NCBI GenBank assembly: GCA_044344145.1
Contig: JBIJDM010000137.1
Coordinates: 1 to 8,023 of the forward strand
From: JBAXGE01 sp044344145
GTDB taxonomy: Bacteria; Planctomycetota; Phycisphaerae; WQYP01
Direction of reading: 5' to 3'
DNA length: 8,023 nt
Shown here: piece by piece, positions 5,869 through 8,023 of the stretch
How positions within the stretch are numbered: position 1 is the stretch's first letter
How the letters are laid out: each line of letters opens with the position of its first letter
The notes under the pieces: model-generated
Told to the model about the DNA's origin: nothing
Databases searched by the model: none
Seen by the model: the letters and a program-made list of their open reading frames with translations, nothing else
Made by a program: the position numbers and the translations under genes

Positions 5869-8023
5869 TCACTGTCCGGGGCGGGTTGTTGCCGCCGGAT
5901 TTGTTTGGGCCATTCGGTCTAGCGCCTTGGCGGCATTTTCGCTGCCCCGCTGCAGGGGCAAACGATCCACACAACGCTGCAGGATTCCCCGCGCTTCAGC
6001 GCCGCCGGTCTTTTCTAAAAGCAACATCAGACGGTACAACTTGTCCCGATCACGGGTATAGTTGATCCCACCCGTCCCCTGCCCTGGCACCATCCCTTCC
6101 AGCAGCATCCGCGCCTGCTGGCGACCGGATTCCGGCCCCGCTGCCCGCAAGATGTAACGGGCGATGGCCAACTCCGTACCCACACGCTGTTTACGCCACT
6201 CCGTCAAATTTTGCAGCGCTTTGAACCGGACTACAAAATCGGCATTTCCCAAATCTTTAAGCGCCTGATCCACTTCTGCATCCGCACCGGGCGTGTTAAA
6301 CAGCGTCTCAACATGCGCACACACCGCCTGGGGGTTTTTCGCCAGCACCGGCAGCGCCTCGTTGGCCGCCTCCTGATCGTCACCTATTACCACCTGCCAT
6401 AATGCTTCCACATTCCCGGCCAGCGCCGGTTTGGCCAGCCCCGGTGCATCCAAATCCCACACCAGCACCGTGGCATCATGATTGGCCGTGAGCGCATAAC
6501 GCTTGTGCAGCACCAGCGCGTTGGTCCGACCGCCGTGCCCCTGGAAGGTTTTGGTCTCCACCCACGACTGCGTGTCGAACACCCGTATGGTTTGGGTCAC
6601 CAACGGCGGGATTGACCTGCTGCCTCCCCGATCGTAAGCCACGGCTTCGCTATCCTGAACCACCACCAGATTTTTACCGTCCGGGGTATAGCCAATTTGC
6701 CGGATTCTTTTCCGCGGACGCCGCTCCTCGCTGTCCGCTTTGGGCAGCAGCCGCAAGTGTTCGCTGCCATCCTGCGGACGGTATAAACGCAGCGTATCCG
6801 CATAGGCCGCCACAATGGTACTATGATCCGGACTTAATACCATGGTTGACCATAAGGGCAGGTTCTGGTCGGGTTGGGGCGGTGCGTCTACAGGTCTTGT
6901 AGGGCGCTCATTGGGTTTGTAAAACGTGGGGAATTTGCGCGGTGTGCTCCTGGGACTCAGCCAATAACTGGGCAGAAAATACGTCAGCCCCGCAGCGTCT
7001 GCCGAATAGGTACGCGTCGAGACACATGCCGTCGCTTCCCCGGTACCCACGTTGACGAGCACAGGAACCTGTAATCCTTGGATCGCCACCGCCGTACCAT
7101 CATCAGTCCAGCGCATGGAGCCAAACACGGGTACTTGCTCCACCGGAAATTGGTTGGCCAAGAGTTCTTTGCGCGCCCCCAAGTCCCACACTTTATACAC
7201 CCCCCCACGGTCACAAGCGGCCAACCGCTTGTTGTCGGGCGCGAAAGCCAACGCCACCACCGTAAACTCGTGGCCCTCCAACGGTTTGAGTGCTTTGCCC
7301 GAAGGGTATTCGTAAAGATATATTTTCCGGTCGGCCCCCGCCGTCGCCAAAGTTTTTCCGTCCGGAGCCATCGCCACCGCAAACAATGGCCCCTGTGGGT
7401 TATCCGTGACGCCATTTTCCTTTTTCGTCGCCAGATCCCAAAAAGCCACCCGGCCAGAAACCCCCGTTACCGCCAAAGTCCGGCCATCGGGTGCAAAAGC
7501 CAGACCCGCAATTTGCTGCGCCCGGGCATCAAGCACCGTGACTTTTCCCGTGGCCAACTCAAACAAACGCAGTTCCGTGTTCGCCAACCAACCCGATTCG
7601 GGATACTCAATGCTGGTATTGGGTATAAATGCCATCGCCGCATATTTGCCATCGCTGGAAAAACTCACACACGAACGGTCCCCCATCTCGTTCCGATTCG
7701 CGCCCGGAACCCCCGGCAGGGGTGTTAACGGCTTGGCAAATTCACGCTTCGTAACGGCTCCGGTAGCGTCCCCTACATACAAATATTTCCCATCCGCCGT
7801 AAAACTTGCTCCCAGATATAGCGGGATCCCACCTTCTGTGGTTTGGGTCAATACCGCGGCGCCGGCTATATCCCACAGTATTAAACTCCCGTGGAAAATT
7901 GAGACGGCCGTCTTCCCATCCGGGGCATAAGCCACGCTCCGATGCTCGCCTACCTGATAATTGCCTTTGCGGGTAAAGGCCGTTTGCAGGTTTCCCGCTG
8001 GCCAATCAAACGTTTGCAGCCGT
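5869..8023 (-). CDS. WD40-repeat propeller protein with C-terminal helical domain (5' partial)
   Basis: The frame is open to the right edge, so the true start lies outside the window; 717 residues are visible. Residues 1-29 already look like propeller sequence, so the GTG at 7935 is not the start. About ten WD40-type blades follow, marked by PDGK-type turns and strand endings such as LILWD, VAFWDL, YKVWDL and VLVWDL. The best are at visible residues 30-50, 173-197, 215-238, 255-280 and 497-523. Blade 7 (about 300-365) is degraded and followed by a proline-rich loop. From about 541 to 706 the protein becomes helical (LWQVVIGDDQEAANEALPVL; later GNADFVVRFKALQNL). This HEAT-like tail is often found after WD40 domains in planctomycete proteins. 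It ends in a flexible NPAATTRPGQ. The protein is likely a scaffold; no enzymatic motif is visible. Whether an N-terminal kinase, sigma factor, signal peptide or other domain precedes it cannot be seen. Confidence 0.85.
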   Translation of the reverse strand, partial: RLQTFDWPAGNLQTAFTRKGNYQVGEHRSVAYAPDGKTAVSIFHGSLILWDIAGAAVLTQTTEGGIPLYLGASFTADGKYLYVGDATGAVTKREFAKPLTPLPGVPGANRNEMGDRSCVSFSSDGKYAAMAFIPNTSIEYPESGWLANTELRLFELATGKVTVLDARAQQIAGLAFAPDGRTLAVTGVSGRVAFWDLATKKENGVTDNPQGPLFAVAMAPDGKTLATAGADRKIYLYEYPSGKALKPLEGHEFTVVALAFAPDNKRLAACDRGGVYKVWDLGARKELLANQFPVEQVPVFGSMRWTDDGTAVAIQGLQVPVLVNVGTGEATACVSTRTYSADAAGLTYFLPSYWLSPRSTPRKFPTFYKPNERPTRPVDAPPQPDQNLPLWSTMVLSPDHSTIVAAYADTLRLYRPQDGSEHLRLLPKADSEERRPRKRIRQIGYTPDGKNLVVVQDSEAVAYDRGGSRSIPPLVTQTIRVFDTQSWVETKTFQGHGGRTNALVLHKRYALTANHDATVLVWDLDAPGLAKPALAGNVEALWQVVIGDDQEAANEALPVLAKNPQAVCAHVETLFNTPGADAEVDQALKDLGNADFVVRFKALQNLTEWRKQRVGTELAIARYILRAAGPESGRQQARMLLEGMVPGQGTGGINYTRDRDKLYRLMLLLEKTGGAEARGILQRCVDRLPLQRGSENAAKALDRMAQTNPAATTRPGQ

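Noticed and set aside
5869..7935. WD40 gene starting at the GTG at 7935
   Set aside because: The frame stays open to the window edge, and the upstream residues continue the propeller pattern, so the gene is 5' truncated by the window.

Overview
The window looks like chromosomal DNA from a GC-rich bacterium, probably of the Planctomycetota/Verrucomicrobiota (PVC) group. The main pointer is the right-hand gene: a long WD40 propeller protein with a C-terminal helical domain of a kind common in planctomycete genomes. This placement is an inference from protein style, not a database result.

Layout, left to right. Positions 1-90 (+) hold the last 29 codons of an IS110-family transposase whose body lies outside the window. 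Everything else is on the minus strand, so transcription runs right to left. A four-gene cluster covers 3285 to 119, in the order doxX-like, lutA, lutB, panD. The gaps are 76 bp, a 4-bp ATGA overlap, and 44 bp. Upstream of it, after a 163-bp intergenic region with striking G-tracts, lies a two-gene cluster: a WD40 protein (5' end cut by the right edge), then 47 bp, then a secreted TPR-like alpha-solenoid protein.

Function. LutA and LutB are the cysteine-rich and LUD/ferredoxin-type iron-sulfur subunits of the L-lactate-oxidising LutABC complex. No lutC is present in the window. PanD makes beta-alanine for pantothenate and coenzyme A. The DoxX-like protein is a small four-helix membrane protein of a family often tied to quinone or redox chemistry. 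A shared theme of lactate oxidation, quinone-linked electron flow and CoA supply is plausible but inferred. The WD40/TPR pair looks like a repeat-protein scaffold of unknown role.

The most useful second-look points are the IS110 tail ending 28 bp from the panD stop, the lutAB-panD linkage without lutC, the G-tract leader before doxX, and the unexplained WD40/TPR pair. I saw no clear evidence of a wholly new system, CRISPR array, tRNA or rRNA.
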